64,000 bases of DNA. It comes from Halichondria panicea. Its lineage: Eukaryota > Porifera > Demospongiae > Suberitida > Halichondriidae. Numbering within the stretch: position 1 is the stretch's first letter; every line of letters starts with the position of its first letter. Below, in pieces: positions 54,598 through 64,000 of this stretch. The notes under the pieces were generated by a model. The model made no database searches. It saw only the letters and a list, made by a program, of their open reading frames with translations, and was not told the origin of the DNA. The stretch spans positions 3,845,442 to 3,909,441 of the forward strand of contig NC_087379.1 of assembly GCF_963675165.1 (NCBI RefSeq), in the 5' to 3' direction. The position numbers were made by a program, and so were the translations under genes.

Positions 54598-57317
54598 TTA
54601 TGATGATGTGTTGGTTGAGGTAGGCTCCCTGATACCACCATTACGGAATCTGGGGCAAGCTAACTCTGACAAAAGTGCAGTATAATAAAAGTTCCTTAAT
54701 TTTGATAGTTGTAGTTCCCACCACCTATTGTCTCTGTTGATACGCTCGATGTGAATGTCTTTGTTTGTTCGTAGTACGAAATCACACCATTGTGTGTCAG
54801 TACAGTACATTTGACATTGTATTTGATAATAGTAGTCATCTTCGTTTCAGTTGTATGTTATTTGTCTTCTTATCAACTTGCAGGCAGAAACTTGACTTCG
54901 TACATGCTTCTGTTAGCATTTTATCCTTAGCAGAAAAAGGATTTTTAATCTCAACTAGTCCTTGAGGATGGGATGTTTCACTTGGGTTGTTAACTAAACC
55001 AGCCAGCCAATTGTTGTGCTCTGAAATGAACAAGCCACATGTCTTAACTTCTAAATCTGGATGACCATTCCTTCGTTGGTAAGCAATATATTGATGTGTT
55101 GTTTGTTCTTCCTTTTCTGAGCCATAACGTGTAGCTTCGTTGCCTCTAAATGTGCTGTACAGTAGATCTTTGACTTTATTACTCTTTTTTGTCGTCTCTT
55201 TCATTTTCGCTATTCCTCCCACTCTTGATGCTGTAATTCTCTTCCTTCTCTCATACTTCCACTCATCATTCTCTGCCTGTTGTCTTGTTTTCTTCTCAAT
55301 TGTTTGTGCTTCTTCGCAAGTGACGACCACTTTTGTCTGGTAAAAGCTTGTTTTCAACTCTTCAAGTCTCTGCGAGGAAATGTCTTCAGTTATTTCATCC
55401 GGAGAAACTCCTTCGTCATGCCTAGTGTAAGCTTTGCGAGCTGCAATTGAGTTATCTATTTTAGTGTACTTGCTTTTTCGTCTTTGTTCTTTTGCTTCAT
55501 TTGTTCCTTTTCTCTTTCTGTCATTAGAGACTGTCTTAGCAGAACGTTCTGCTGCGTCAGAGAATACTTTATTTGGCATCGATCCTGCCATCTGTTCCCA
55601 GGTCTGTGGTCCCCATTTTCTTCCAAGGTTCTGCCTAAGCCCTGCTCCCATGCATCTGTGTTCCCAAGAGCCACTCTGTGATCGATTGATGACCTTCCCA
55701 CGACCTTCCCACCGTCAAATTTAGCACGAATATGCATCCAACATTCTGCCAGATTTGTTGTCTCGTTTCCTATCAGCTGAGATGCTTTGCTCACAAGTCG
55801 ATTTAGTTGTACCTGAATGTCATGGTAAAGTCGTGGGTCCACGTTTGTTGGTGTGTGTCCACCTTGTCGAGCTTCCAATCGTACCATCGGATCGTCATCA
55901 ACAGTTTCACTCCACAAAGCCTCTTGTGTAGTAACAATACCTGTGATTAATATCAATACATATTTACACTTGCCTCAATTAACGTTATGTTTTTATTCTG
56001 TAGGTCTGAACTCACCATCAAGCACGTCATCATTGTCTTCGCTGTTTTCACTGGAAGTTGACGGTTGAGATGTGGACTGAGTGAGCGAGGGAGATATTGT
56101 TGCGGATGAGAGCTTGTCTTACAAAAGTCAGGGCTGCAGTCATCGTGAAAGCCAAAACAATGACGTGGTCCATTCTGCAAGTCACGTTTGAGTGATATCA
56201 GGGCCTTCTTCGGGTCGCTCCTCATCCTGATTGCAGCTCGAGCAGCAGAAACCAGTCGCTTTCTTGTTTTCAGCGTAAGTCCACCAGTTCCCTTGTAGGA
56301 TGGGTTATCCTGAACAAGCCTCTCAAGAGCACCTCGGTAACACTTGCAAGCGTGATTCGCACATTCCAGCTTCTTGATGGCATGTCCCCACCCTGGAACA
56401 TTCTGTATGAGCGTAGGATGCACAGAACCATCTCCGTCTCCTATGAAGTGTATGTACCGCACACCATGGACCTGCTCAGCTTCAAGGAACCCTTCCAGGA
56501 TAATGTCTGTCTCCATTTCAGAAGATGACTTGTTCCAGTTGCGGAAACAAGCATGCTTGTCAGGCGAGATGTTTCGTGCACAGGCATGGCAGTACTTATT
56601 TCGCACACCTATGTAGAGAAGCTTGCCGGTCTCCTTGCCAATAATGATGGCAACACCTGAGTTTGCATTGTAGGAGTGCTTGTGTGACCGCTTGCTCCAT
56701 CCTCCGTCTACAATAACTGTGATAGCTGGAACGCCTTCATTATAGCTCCCCATTTCCTCTGCTATTCTTTTCTCCTCCCGTCCTGCTTTGGCCATTGACT
56801 CGATTAAATTTTGCTTCCAAATCTCTTCGATATTTCTCTCAGTTGAGATGAAGCTCACTTTCGTCATGGTGGGAATTCCCAGAACACTCATTTGCTCCTC
56901 CAGCTGAGAATGACCACCCCGTAGCCATCTGCCCCCACACCGCAGCAAGATTGCACTCCCACCTAAACACAGAGAGTTTTGTTTGTAAACGATTTGTGTG
57001 CATGTTTACCTGGAATAGGCTCGAGGACCCTTAACTTTCTTTGATGTGTCCAGGTTGAAGTACATTTCGCAATTGTTACATTCGGCCTTCAAGATTGAAG
57101 CCAGTCCATCTCTACTCTCTCCACACAAAGAAATGGAGCCGTTACAGCTACTCGAGTGTTGTGTCAGCCTGTCAGTATACTGTTGAAGTTTATCTAAATT
57201 CACAATTCTGTTTCCTTCTAGACATTTGTTTTTTGTTCCACTGTTTTTGTCAGCACCGGTACCGGTCATGGAGGTATGAATCCTCTTCGCCTTTGCTGGC
57301 CACTTCTTCACATACAC
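54598..57317 (-). pseudogene. Mutator-like transposase fused to YqaJ-type nuclease, decayed
   Basis: Reads, 5' to 3': a Cys-containing N-terminal exon (57317-57010); then about 56963-56100 with VIVDGGWSKRSHKHSYNANS, a Cys/His cluster (YCHACARNISPDKHACF), FIGDGDGSVHPTL and LECANHACKCYRGALERL. This is typical of the 'Mutator-like transposase' domain seen in many invertebrate repeats. After a Ser/Thr-rich acidic linker comes a second exon set (about 55946-54598) with WGPQTWEQMAGSMPNKVF, RRKRITASRVGGIAKM, RYGSEKEEQTTHQY, GLVEIKNPF, and after frame change QIQCQMYCTDTQWCDFVL. This last part is YqaJ-like exonuclease. Frame breaks lie near 56110, 55640 and 54840. The place of the usual SPD-type aspartate reads WLAGLVNNPS. 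So it is inactive as it stands. Domain names are from motif recognition only. Confidence 0.8.
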
Positions 57318-57335
57318 ATGCCTGTAACTATTTTT

Positions 57336-58183
57336 ATGCCTCGAGGCGTAGCCGCATGAGGGATACGGTAAAGCTGACCGTGTGTGTCTGTCTGTCTGTC
57401 TGTGTGTGTATTCCAGCTATAACTGCTCAACGGTTGCAATGCGACGAAAACTAACAGCTTCTATAGGCTTCTAGCCAAGTTCTCTTGGATTTTGATTCGT
57501 GGATTAGCAAACTAAAGCTTCTTTCTCGAGTTATGGCTAGTTTAACTCACATTGAAGGCTGTTGCAGTCTCTTCAGAATCTTTCATAGCGTCCATCTGTC
57601 CGCACAAACTTTCTATTCAACATATGAGTTAGCCTTGCACTAAAGCGCTAGCTTTTTGTTAGCTACAATACTCAGAAAATATCTGTTAAAACAGCTAGCT
57701 AGCTAGCAGTAGCCATTTGTGAAATTGATCTCTTTGGACACACCCTTTAATTATTCCTGTGGATGTAATGCGCATGCGCGCTCAATCCCCACGTGTGAGA
57801 AATAATATCCAAGATCCAGATCCAGATCCTCCTGGCAGAATCATCTTTGTCTTGAAGGCCTGGTAAGCCACAAAACACTACCATATAACAATATACTAAT
57901 TAGATAACAATATGCATGTACACAGGTCTTTTCTTCTTAGATATTATATACACTGAACTACAGATCCTGGAAGAATCAATTTTCTTCTTTCTTGAGGTCC
58001 TAGTAAGCCACATAATACAACAATAGATGCATGTAAATAAGTCTTTTCTTCTCAGTGACTTTATATAGATAAGCTAACTTTAATATAAAATTCATTATAG
58101 AAACTAATATAACACTCTAATACTTTTCAGCGAAAGCAAAACCATGGCGAGAGGCATTAGCACAGCGCCAGCTTGAACACTAG
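57336..58183. repeat. 0.8-kb repeat, uninterrupted copy
   Basis: Starts 'atgcctcgaggcgtagccgc' 18 bp upstream of the transposase start and ends '...gcgccagcttgaacactagtt'. It is a close match to the split copy at 24031-28216. Contains a TG/TC microsatellite near the left end and 'agatccagatccagatcc'. No coding capacity recognised. Confidence 0.85.
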
Positions 58184-61100
58184 TTGATTTTGTTTTCCTT
58201 ACTTCCCATCTCATAGATCTCATAGAAAAGCTCTCTTTTGTATGCATCTTATGTTTTCAATGTACCCGCTCGAAAAACCTGTAATTGCGTGGGTGTCTAT
58301 TGTTTGCGGTACAGGCATTACCAGCTTAGAGCTGCAACTTACTTTGTTGTCAAAATTTAGACTGGGTAGACTGAGAAATCTTGAACTATAGCTTCTATCT
58401 ATTTATATGAAGGAAGGGGCAGGGCAACACAAAGAGAAATGTTGAAAATTGTTAAGCCAGCCGTAGCTAGCCTTCTGTTTATAAAGAAATCGAACGTAGT
58501 TTTCGATACTTACCACCTACTCGTGGCTATAACTCTTCCGTACGAACGTTTACTGCTCGGATCTCTTTGTGTCGCCCTCTGAAAGGTATCTATCTACATA
58601 TATTTGTCAAGAAACCTTGCTTGAAGTGCCTATTGTTCACATAAAATGACGACAAAAATTGTGTTTATACTTGTAGACTAGATATCCTCTTGTCTCATTC
58701 ATGTATCTTCATAATCATGGAATTCTTACACACAACAATAGCAATAGAATTGATAATCATACAAAACACGTTCTGTAGACTTCATTGATCCTGCAAAAAG
58801 AGAAAAGCTGCCAAAAAAACTCATGAATATTCATGAGCAATCACTATACCGTAACCTAGCCTCGAGACCAGGCCGATTACGTAGGCCTGGATTCGAGGCT
58901 AGAGTACAAAACCACAACACATGCACTTGCTCTGGTGAGGTTTTGCTTGCTGTAAAACAGTACTAGTTGGCAACTTAGCGGTGAGCACTGACCTAGCTAA
59001 GTTATGACAGACGTGCTCCATTGTACTTTCAAATTACAATGTCATGATGAGCTTGTAGCTGCCTGCGCGTGTATATATGGTAGACTAATGGTGCATGTGG
59101 AGAGGACCCTAGGCTGCATATGTATAGCTCTAAACAATAACTTCATTACTGCTATAGTGCAACCACAAAGATCAGTCGACCAAACTTTTCAGAAGGGGCC
59201 ATATTTTTCAGTCCCCATGGACTGAAATTTTCATTGAAAAATTGGTCCCCAGACTATTATTTCTTTTTTCAGTGACAGGCCTACCTCAGGGTCAACTATT
59301 GAAGGCTTTTCCTATGAACTGAAAAGTCAGTGTGATATATAGGTGTCAACTAAGACCTACAACAGCTAGCTCACATACTATAAGTATAGTTGCACAAAAG
59401 CACTCAACCAATAAGGTATACACCTGGTGACATGATTCAGTTTTTGAAGGGCTTGTGTATAGTCTACTGAAGAGTCTTTTGGTATACCATCAGATGATTC
59501 ACCTCAAGCTACAATACCATCCTCGTAATCGTCACTATATCTCCTTATATTCTGATGGGAATAAAACTGTTAGAAGCTAACAGTTCCAAACAATACACTA
59601 TAGAACAGGCGAACAAATTAAGCATTAACTGCTTTTCCCCTGAAAACGCGCAATTTTTGCACCTCAAGAAAATTTCTTTATAATTATGGTATGTATACGG
59701 TATACCCAAGAAATTAGAGAGCACCTGTTCTCATATCAACATGTCACACTTTATGCTTTGCACAACTGTACTATTACTATACTGTGTACAGTAGTCTATG
59801 GAGTACACGAAACATTTATCTGTCAATGCATAATTATGTGTCCCTATAGATTATAGTTATTACATGGCTATCATAATAATTAACTACTTTGTTGCCTTGA
59901 AGCCATTTGCTACATGACAGAAGTGAGTGTATTAATTCATATATACTCCTGTCCCACAAATAACGAGAATGAGTCTCTAGTGATTTGACAGTTTTTGTGG
60001 TTTAGGTTTAATTATACAGAACTGACCATGCACAGTGCAATACTGCATTTCCTTTGATATCAGATCAAAAGGCAGCAATATACACTTTACGCAGAGAGAA
60101 TAATTAAGAGAGAGAATAGCTCCATAAAACATTTATATCCATGAATTATATGTATAGTACGTTATGGCCCACAAATATTTCCGAACGTTCATTCCCTCAA
60201 AATAATATACACGGCCGGTAAGAAGCCGTATAGCGGGTTATAATTATTGTGGAAATTTTTCTTATTTAGAGCATCCGAAAATTATAACTATTGTGTGCAA
60301 TAGGTTCTATGTCACTATTCTGAGCTGTACGATCGATCAAATTACTACCAATTAAAATCAGTTCGATCTATAATTATGTATATACCTGTTTTTTGGGGGA
60401 TCGTTTGGCTCCTCGGGTGGAGCAGGGTCACCATTTCTGCTGTTATAGTTTCTGGTTCAATACAAGTTGGCAGCTGATTCCAAAAGTTATCTCACTGATC
60501 TACATGTGTATGTCATTATGTCGCCTCCAAAGTGCACCTGACTTCGTTTGAACTACGGCGGTCCCTTTCTTTCAACAGCTACTCCTGGGACTAGTTAATT
60601 GGATGTTAAAAATTAAGGTCCTATTGCTGAAGTGACTAGCGCTGTCTTTCCCACTACCCTCCACTCTTTTCTAAGTTACACACTAGCTGTTTTGGAGGTG
60701 TCTATGGGATTTAGAAACCCAAAGGCACTGCATGTAAGCTATGATGTAAGTACCCTTAAACGTAGTGAGGGTACTACAAGTGCCTGAGGGCTTCTAAATC
60801 CTATGGAGACTGACAAATCCTCTACTCTAGCTCCCATTCTTCCCCACTACCCCCCGGCCTCCTCGATCCCCTCTTCTTCATCAATGCAGTACACCATGCA
60901 GTCTTTCCCCCAATTTGTTTACCTTTCTTCCCCACTTTCTCGCACTCTTTTCCCAATACCTACCCCCCCCCCCCACCCTATCCCCTTTTATTCCAATATC
61001 CCAATATTCCTCACACTCCCTCACGGGCCCATTCGTTCTGGTACTGACCACCTCCTTGGGCTTAATTGTGTGGTTTAATGAATTAATAGGCTCTGAATTG

Positions 61101-61250
61101 CTGTCTCCTGGACATAATTATGTCAAATGCATGTGGCCAAGTTGATGCCCAGATTTTTGTGATAATAAGTAATTTATTTTTTGTCATCAATAAAATCATG
61201 TGTCCATTAAAATTGTTATGTCTAATCCATCCATATTCATAGCAACAGTG
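58184..61250. other. Intergenic, no gene recognised
   Basis: A 45-bp hairpin of TAGCC type (58859-58903, 'tagcctcgagaccaggcc' and reverse), a family-D remnant (about 60225-60300), and pyrimidine-rich low-complexity sequence at 60830-61030. No conserved coding segment on either strand. The 3' end of the vWA/Ig gene is at 61251, so part is its downstream region. Confidence 0.45.
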
Positions 61251-64000
61251 TTACGCTACTGTTACACCAGTACTTGCACTTGCAGAGCTTCCATCAATGG
61301 ACATGGCCTGACACTGATACTCACCAGAGTTTTCAACATTCGCAGCCAAAATAACTATAGCTGACCTCCTCTCTGAAACCAATATTGCAACAACATTGGG
61401 TGCAGCAGCACTTTCTAACAAAGGCTCCCCTTGTATCTGCATGGGGCATAATAATAATTATACCTTAAGGTGACATATTTTCATAGGTAGATTTGTTTGC
61501 GTTTTCACTGTTTAGCTAGTATTAAATTCTGCTAAAATCCTGATGAAGTTGTGTTATTCATAGCATTTCTAATTACTCGCAAGTGGTTTAACGAGTTTAT
61601 TGATTATCTGCGAGTACACATTTTTGCGATTTTACTCTCATTCGCAGAAATAGCAGAAATTAATACTCGCGAAAATATGTCACCTTAAGGAAAGAGCTCG
61701 CTTATTATACACGTTACCAAGAGTTCATTAGGAAGAGTACGAAAAGAGTACGCAACTCCAATAGACTGACACAAAAGGCATTCCTCCATACCACATCACA
61801 GATACTAGCTGTTGTAATCGCAACTAGCAGGAAAGGCAATGAATAAAATCATCACTCATTGCAAATTTGATTTCACAGTTTATACAACAGCATGTGGTAG
61901 GTTAGAAGAAACACCTACTAGGTTTTAAGTGGAGTTGCGTACTCTTCCTAATGAACTCTTGACGTTACCTGTATTAGTAAGCCATTGAATGACCATATGA
62001 AACTCCTTGTATATCTGTTTGCATCACAAAAGACTGATTGATTGGATCCAACCCCGACGAAAATATTTTCCATAGGGCTGAGAAACACTTCATATTCAGC
62101 TTCTGTAAAGAGATCGAGTGATCTACTGTGAGTTACAACTTTGATTAGGAACTCACCCCGTGCCTTGATAGTAACATAAGCAGATCTTTGGGTTATCTCG
62201 TCTCCAGCTTGCCCTGTGCAAACGTACCTTCCACTATCATCGTCAGAAATGTTTGGTATTAGCAGTCTAATATCAGATGAGGACTGAAGAACCTAAAACC
62301 AAACAATAAATAATCTGTACCTGCATGTTAATAATTATTATGTGTACCTCAGCTTGTTGTGGTAGCTTTAAATTATCGGCGCGTCTCCATTGGAATATTG
62401 CACTGGGAAAATCACTGGAATACCTACAAACTATTTCCACAGATGAATTTAGTGCAACCTCAAAAAAATCCTGTTCAATGTCCACCCTGACAGCAGGGTC
62501 TATAGTTAAAAATAAGACATACATTTTATTAATAATTATTATAATTATATAACACGTACCAACAATGTCAACATAAGACGTGTCTCTGTTAATAACTCCA
62601 CGATCTGTATCGTTCACTGTACAGGTATAAGCCCCTCTGTTTAGGTTATTTGTTTCCATTATAGACAGAATAGAAACTGTCACCGAGTCCATGACAAAAG
62701 TATTCAAAGGTAGTGGGCCATCATTAAAAGTCCACCTGAACAAACAAAATCTTAATCAGATTTCCCAAATGAAAATTCAACAACGTACTCAATAATAGCA
62801 GGGTTCTCGGCAGAGCAAATAAGGTCATTGTTACTGCCTCTGGGAAATTTTGCTTCTAGAGGTGTCAATTTGAGCATCAAGTCTTGCGTGGGATCTATAT
62901 AATTATTTAGATAGAAATGACAACAACGTGTAGCCCAGAAAACTCACCATAAAACTCTATTTTCACATTGGTTACAGCACTATACCTCTCGCTAGGAGTT
63001 TGTGCCAGGCAAGTGTACACACCAGCATTTCCCTCTAGTCCATCCACTACTGTGAGTACAGAGCTAAAAGCAGAGATTTCAGTTACAGCAGCATTAGCTG
63101 GTAGATCAGCCCCATTGAAAGTCCAGTGAATTGTAGCAGAGCAATTGACTGTACAGTACAAAGTGAGTTCAAGACCTGGAGATATACTTGTAGCACCGTG
63201 TTCAATTTGGATGCGCAGCGGACTCTCTCCAGGCAAAGCAGGTGCTACAGAGTAAGAAACCAGTCTGCAGACAGCATGTATAAAATTAATGCGTAACATA
63301 CCAACAACACTTTGGCAAGTTATGTTCCTTGTGGCTGGAGCCTCACATTTAATCCCGCCTGCAGTACACATGCACCTCAAACATTTTTCCATCTGTGCTC
63401 TAGTCTCAATTACTTTGTTTAACACAAATGCATTAGTAAATGCTTCAGCAACACTTCCACCTAGGGGCAAATATTATAGTAATCAATGGTTAGTAAATTA
63501 AAAGTCGTATCTTCCAAAATCTTCACGTGACATTCATAAATGCACTTACCCTGTCGCAACTGCCCAATATCCCAAACTGCTCCACTGAGCTCCAAGGCAA
63601 GGTCAGTGTAATCAGTGTTGGTGCTTCCATGAGCACTGTCTGGTATTGGTGATCCTACTCCAGTAATTACTCTAAAGAGAGACCGAGCTGAAGGATCGTA
63701 GATAAATACATTTGCTTTACTGTCAATCCCTAGTCCTCTGTATTCGTTGCCAGAAAATTCTTGATTTACAACAGCGTTTAGAACAATGCCTTCATTTCGC
63801 ATTGCTCTTAGGAGACTGCTTCGTGTAATGTTGGCATTAAGGACATCTCTATCCTCATCAGTAATTAGAATAAATAGCCTGGCACCATCTCGAAAGTGGT
63901 ACGAGTCAATAGCAACTTGCAATGCACTGTAACCATCCTCTTGTCTGCCTCCGACCGATAGATTCATTGTGAATTCCGAAATGTTGTCTGCTGTTACAAA
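61251..64000 (-). CDS. vWA and Ig-domain protein, 3' part
   Basis: Open to the right edge, so the 5' part is missing. Exons: 64000-63550, 63460-63302, 63244-62948, 62894-62789, 62735-62560, 62499-62348, 62292-62157, 62102-61969, 61436-61251, stop TAA. The first exon shows the end of a von Willebrand A-type domain (DGYSALQVAIDSYHFRDGAR, LFILITDEDRDV). A short Cys-rich module follows (CLRCMCTAGGIKC). Then four Ig-like domains, each with the usual Cys...Trp...(D/N)xGxYxC pattern: LYCTVNCSATIHWTF...NAGVYTC; LICSAEN...WTFNDG...RGAYTC; IVCRYSS...FQWRR...SGRYVC; SVFCDAN...FIWSFNG...SGEYQC. The chain ends VTVA without a membrane segment in this last exon, so this form would be secreted unless other 3' exons exist. 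A role in adhesion or recognition is likely by family only. Confidence 0.88.
61463..61690. mobile_element. 228-bp MITE with perfect 20-bp inverted ends
   Basis: CCTTAAGGTGACATATTTTC at the left and its exact reverse complement at 61671-61690. The target duplication is not clear. It occupies the 3' half of the last intron of the vWA/Ig gene. Confidence 0.85.
61718..61961. mobile_element. 244-bp MITE, 7-bp target duplication at a splice site
   Basis: Ends CAAGAGTTCATTAGGAAGAG and reverse complement. Exact 7-bp flanks ACGTTAC at 61711-61717 and 61962-61968. On the minus strand the right-hand copy reads GTAACGT and supplies the GT of the intron's 5' splice site. Confidence 0.9.

Noticed and set aside
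55434-55724. Plus-strand open frames opposite the YqaJ region
   Set aside because: Mirror frames of the transposase/nuclease coding text with no motif of their own.
54246-58903. One large transposon bounded by the TAGCC hairpins on each side of the transposase
   Set aside because: The left hairpin has its own exact 9-bp duplication, so it is a separate insertion. The right hairpin is complete in itself.
60803-61145. Proline-rich open frames
   Set aside because: They come from a pyrimidine-rich low-complexity stretch. Two frames are open at once and no splice or domain signal supports either.

Overview
The window looks like nuclear DNA of an animal, most likely a sponge or another early-branching invertebrate. 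Every real gene is split by short GT-AG introns. The recognisable genes are animal housekeeping or signalling families: V-ATPase subunit C, a RhoGAP, an aspartyl beta-hydroxylase-like protein, IRE1, ribosomal protein L12, a MINDY deubiquitinase and a vWA/Ig-domain protein. Introns and intergenic DNA are packed with short inverted-repeat transposons. The sponge assignment is an inference from gene compactness, repeat load and family content; no sequence here proves it.

Layout. 0.5-9.4 kb (minus): V-ATPase C in 11 exons, two introns swollen by transposons. 9.7-19.7 kb (plus): an F-BAR-like/RhoGAP protein, head-to-head with V-ATPase C across 239 bp. 19.9-21.1 kb (minus): intronless secreted or type II aspartyl/asparaginyl beta-hydroxylase-like protein. 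21.3-23.7 kb (plus): five-exon, 309-residue protein I do not recognise. 24.0-28.2 kb: a 3.4-kb Ginger-type DNA transposon (integrase-like DDE, Ulp1-like protease remnant, PHD finger) inserted with an ACGG target duplication into an 0.8-kb repeat. 28.5-39.9 kb (minus): complete IRE1 in 25 exons, 910 residues. 40.2-41.3 kb: degenerate repeats and a gag-like retroelement fragment. 42.9-46.9 kb (plus): RPL12 in four exons. 47.0-53.9 kb (minus): MINDY-1/2-type deubiquitinase, seven exons. 54.2-58.2 kb: decayed Mutator-like transposase/YqaJ nuclease gene beside the second copy of the 0.8-kb repeat. 58.2-61.2 kb: no gene recognised. 61.25 kb to the right edge (minus): the 3' part of a vWA plus four-Ig-domain gene.

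The exon models for V-ATPase C (1146 nt), RhoGAP (1668), IRE1 (2733), RPL12 (498), MINDY (1017) and the unknown gene (930) were read by hand from splice sites. Each sums to a multiple of three with an open frame throughout. The host genes form no single pathway; the arrangement is ordinary close packing (divergent pairs at 9.5 and 21.2 kb, convergent pairs at 19.8 and 46.9 kb).

The most informative signals are in the mobile DNA. Exact target-site duplications can be read for many elements: 4 bp for the Ginger element, 9-10 bp for a TAGCCTCG-type Mutator-like MITE family, 7 bp for two other families, and TA for several mariner/pogo-like MITEs. One intron of the vWA/Ig gene is almost entirely two MITEs, and its 5' splice site lies inside the target duplication of one of them.
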